A stretch of 7,944 bases of DNA from an uncultured Parabacteroides sp. (GTDB lineage: Bacteria > Bacteroidota > Bacteroidia > Bacteroidales > Tannerellaceae), in contig USAD01000125.1 of the NCBI GenBank assembly GCA_900552415.1, positions 1 through 7,944 on the forward strand. The letters are read 5' to 3'. Positions 6,232 to 7,944 of the stretch are shown piece by piece; position 1 is the stretch's first letter; each line of letters starts with the position of its first letter. A program made the translations under genes and the position numbers. The notes under the pieces are model-generated. The model was given only the letters and a program-made list of their open reading frames with translations, searched no databases and was not told the DNA's origin.

Positions 6232-7704
6232 ATGACAACAAGACGAGATTTTTTGAAGGTGGGCACGCTTTCTGTTGCCGGGCTGTTGATCAATGAGCAT
6301 GTTGCTTCCGCTAAAACTTCACAGGAAAAAGGGTCTTTTTCTGTTTCGGCGGCTAAAGTTCAACCCGCAGGCGATTTTACCAGCAAAAGGCCGCCGGTGG
6401 CAGAGCGTAAATTTACGTCAGAAGCTGTCGAAAAACACTTGAAGAAGGCGAAGGCCAGAATAAAGGACCCGAAATTGGCCTGGATGTTTGAGAACTGTTA
6501 TCCTAATACGCTTGATACGACTTGCGAATTCAAGACAGTGAATGGCAAACCGGATACATTTGTTATTACGGGAGATATTCATGCCATGTGGTTAAGGGAT
6601 TCTTCCGCTCAGGTTTATCCTTATGTGGTGTTGGCGAAAGAGGATCCGCATTTGCAAGAGATGTTGGTTGGTGCCATCAATCGGCTGACCGCTTGCAGCT
6701 TGATCGATCCTTATGCTAATGCTTTTAATGAAGGTCCGACGGGCAGTGAGTGGGAGAAGGATCGTACGGAGATGAAAAAGGAGTTGCATGAACGGAAGTG
6801 GGAGATCGATTCCTTGTGTTATCCGATCCGTTTGGCGCATCATTATTGGAAGGTGACGGGTGATACTTCGGTCTTCGATGATAATTGGGTAAAATCGATG
6901 GAGGCTGTCTATCGGACATTCAGGGAGCAACAACGTAAGGGTGGATTGGGGCCTTATCGTTTCTCTCGGGTGACGGACCGGCAGAGTGATACGCTGTTGA
7001 ATGATGGTTGGGGTGCCCCGGTCAATCCGGTTGGACTGATTGTCTCTTCCTTCAGGCCCTCCGACGATGCGACCTTGTTTGGATTCCTGGTTCCTTCTAA
7101 CCTTTTTGCGGTAACATCATTGAGACAAGCGGCGGAAATCCTTCGGGAGGTTAAAAATAATACGGATCTGGCCTCTCGTTGTGAGGCTTTGGCGAATGAG
7201 GTAGATGCGGCGATTAAAAAATATGCGATCGTCGAGCATCCTGAGTTTGGAAAGGTGTATGCTTTTGAGGTAGATGGTTATGGCGGATGTGTTTTCATGG
7301 ACGACGCGAATGTGCCTAGTTTGTTGGCTTTGCCTTTCTTGGGGTGTGTCGACGTGAATGATCCAGTTTATCAAAATACACGACGGCTGGTATTGAGCGC
7401 TTCTAACCCATACTTCTTTAAGGGAAAAGCTGGGGAAGGAATAGGTGGCCCGCATATCGGTTTTGATTATATTTGGCCAATGAGCTTGATTATGCGTGCG
7501 ACAACCTCTAGCGATGAGAAGGAGATCCGGTATTGCCTGGAGACTTTGCGTGATACGGATGGCGGTACGGGCTTTATGCACGAATCTTTCCATAAAGATG
7601 ATCCGTCAAAATATACTCGTTCCTGGTTCGCTTGGACCAATACGCTTTTTGGCGAGTTGATCTTGAAGCTGCAAGCTGAGGGCCGTTTGACAGATTTGAT
7701 TTGA
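6232..7704 (+). CDS. GH125 family exo-alpha-1,6-mannosidase, exported by a twin-arginine signal
   Basis: A 490-aa glycoside hydrolase. The GH125 family (formerly DUF1237) removes terminal alpha-1,6-linked mannose by an inverting, metal-independent mechanism. Family landmarks are ITGDIHAMWLRDSSAQVYPY (112-131), ERKWEIDSLCYPIRLAHHYW (187-206), SSFRPSDDATLFGFLVPSN (272-290), GEGIGGPHIGFDYIWPMSLI (401-420) and GTGFMHESFHKDDPSKYTRS (445-464). By recalled comparison with the Clostridium perfringens enzyme (Asp220/Glu393), the acid is probably Asp278 in RPSDDA and the base Glu451 in MHESF; the 173-residue spacing agrees. The N-terminus TRRDFLK plus a short hydrophobic stretch and ASA (25-27) is a classical Tat signal peptide, implying a folded periplasmic enzyme. 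The frame opens further upstream through a TTG, but that would cross the rpoD terminator and bury the signal, so ATG 6232 is chosen. No mannan-utilisation partners (SusC/SusD, GH92) are in view. Confidence 0.93.
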   Translation: MTTRRDFLKVGTLSVAGLLINEHVASAKTSQEKGSFSVSAAKVQPAGDFTSKRPPVAERKFTSEAVEKHLKKAKARIKDPKLAWMFENCYPNTLDTTCEFKTVNGKPDTFVITGDIHAMWLRDSSAQVYPYVVLAKEDPHLQEMLVGAINRLTACSLIDPYANAFNEGPTGSEWEKDRTEMKKELHERKWEIDSLCYPIRLAHHYWKVTGDTSVFDDNWVKSMEAVYRTFREQQRKGGLGPYRFSRVTDRQSDTLLNDGWGAPVNPVGLIVSSFRPSDDATLFGFLVPSNLFAVTSLRQAAEILREVKNNTDLASRCEALANEVDAAIKKYAIVEHPEFGKVYAFEVDGYGGCVFMDDANVPSLLALPFLGCVDVNDPVYQNTRRLVLSASNPYFFKGKAGEGIGGPHIGFDYIWPMSLIMRATTSSDEKEIRYCLETLRDTDGGTGFMHESFHKDDPSKYTRSWFAWTNTLFGELILKLQAEGRLTDLI

Positions 7705-7722
7705 TTTTATTTTTGAGTGATG

Positions 7723-7772
7723 ATCAGCGTGGCTCGATCCGGATATAAGGATTGGGACACGCTGATTTTTTT
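7723..7772 (+). terminator. Strong intrinsic terminator after the GH125 gene
   Basis: A perfect 9-bp lower stem, ATCAGCGTG (7723-7731) with CACGCTGAT (7758-7766), continues above one mismatch into eight more pairs (two of them wobbles) and an 8-base loop. Seven Ts (7766-7772) follow directly. It lies 19 bases past the stop codon and closes the GH125 transcription unit. Confidence 0.9.
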
Positions 7773-7894
7773 CGATTTTTAGGGGAATTGTGGAGGTGGT
7801 ATTTGTTTGTTGTAGGTGGATTGCTTTGCCATTTAATAGTACATTCAAATAGATTTGCGGAAAAGAGAGGGTAGTTACTGATCCGTTTCCAGTC

Positions 7895-7944
7895 CTCTTC
7901 GGGGAGTACTCCAGTTTTTTTCGGGAAGTACTGGAGTACTTTCC
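7895..7944. repeat. AGTACT palindrome cluster / imperfect tandem repeat running off the window
   Basis: AGTACT occurs three times in 36 bases (7905, 7927, 7935). TTCGGGGAGTACTCCAG (about 7899-7914) is repeated as TTCGGGAAGTACTGGAG (about 7920-7936) with two differences. In addition AGTACTCCAGT (7905-7915) and ACTGGAGTACT (7930-7940) form a perfect 11-bp inverted repeat, extendable by four pairs to the last base of the window. This looks like the beginning of an intergenic palindromic repeat array; its extent is unknown. No gene is apparent in 7780-7944. Confidence 0.6.

Noticed and set aside
7117..7593. A 158-codon minus-strand reading frame inside the GH125 gene
   Set aside because: It is antisense to conserved GH125 catalytic motifs and has no recognisable protein features.
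7606..7848. An 80-codon minus-strand frame across the GH125 end and its terminator
   Set aside because: It runs through the terminator hairpin and the GH125 3' end, with no recognisable protein or start signal.
1..7944. Mobile element, CRISPR array, tRNA, toxin-antitoxin or defence system
   Set aside because: I found no transposase or integrase gene, no regularly spaced direct repeats, no cloverleaf with CCA-like end, and no paired small genes. All long frames are accounted for by five housekeeping-type proteins and rnpB.

Overview
This window looks like an ordinary chromosomal housekeeping locus from a Bacteroidales bacterium, most likely Parabacteroides. Four things suggest this. The primary sigma factor is short (286 aa) and lacks region 1.1. 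The promoter upstream of it carries a perfect Bacteroidetes-type -7 element (TAnnTTTG, here TATCTTTG). Start codons have weak or no Shine-Dalgarno sequence. The gene content also fits, including a GH125 alpha-mannosidase. The genus assignment rests on recalled resemblance, not on a search.

Left part, minus strand: rnpB (RNase P RNA, about 2866-3236) is followed by a YihY/BrkB-family membrane protein (1460-2833) and a MATE-family efflux transporter (75-1445). These three run in one direction with gaps of only about 30 and 14 bases, so the two protein genes are probably an operon that may be fed from the rnpB promoter. A strong hairpin at 17-53 lies at the left edge, between this unit and whatever lies to its left.

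Middle: a gene-free stretch of about 300 bases (3237-3543) separates rnpB from the divergent plus-strand gene for an HtrA/DegP-type periplasmic serine protease (3544-5061). The stretch holds several short inverted repeats that look like operator sites. A long hairpin terminator follows the protease gene. Next come a 9-bp inverted repeat, the sigma promoter, and the primary sigma factor gene rpoD (5277-6137).

Right part: rpoD ends in a strong intrinsic terminator. Only 28 bases after its T-run, a GH125 family exo-alpha-1,6-mannosidase begins (6232-7704) with a textbook twin-arginine signal peptide, and it ends in its own strong terminator. The last 50 bases of the window hold closely spaced AGTACT palindromes that look like the start of a repeat array running past the edge.

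The genes fit together loosely: core transcription (rpoD), tRNA maturation (rnpB), envelope quality control (HtrA), envelope transport (YihY-like, MATE) and periplasmic glycan trimming (GH125). I found no mobile element, CRISPR array, toxin-antitoxin module, defence system or tRNA, and nothing I would call an undescribed system. The points most worth checking are the terminal palindromic repeats, the operator-like dyads upstream of the protease gene and of rpoD, and the question of how the GH125 gene is transcribed.
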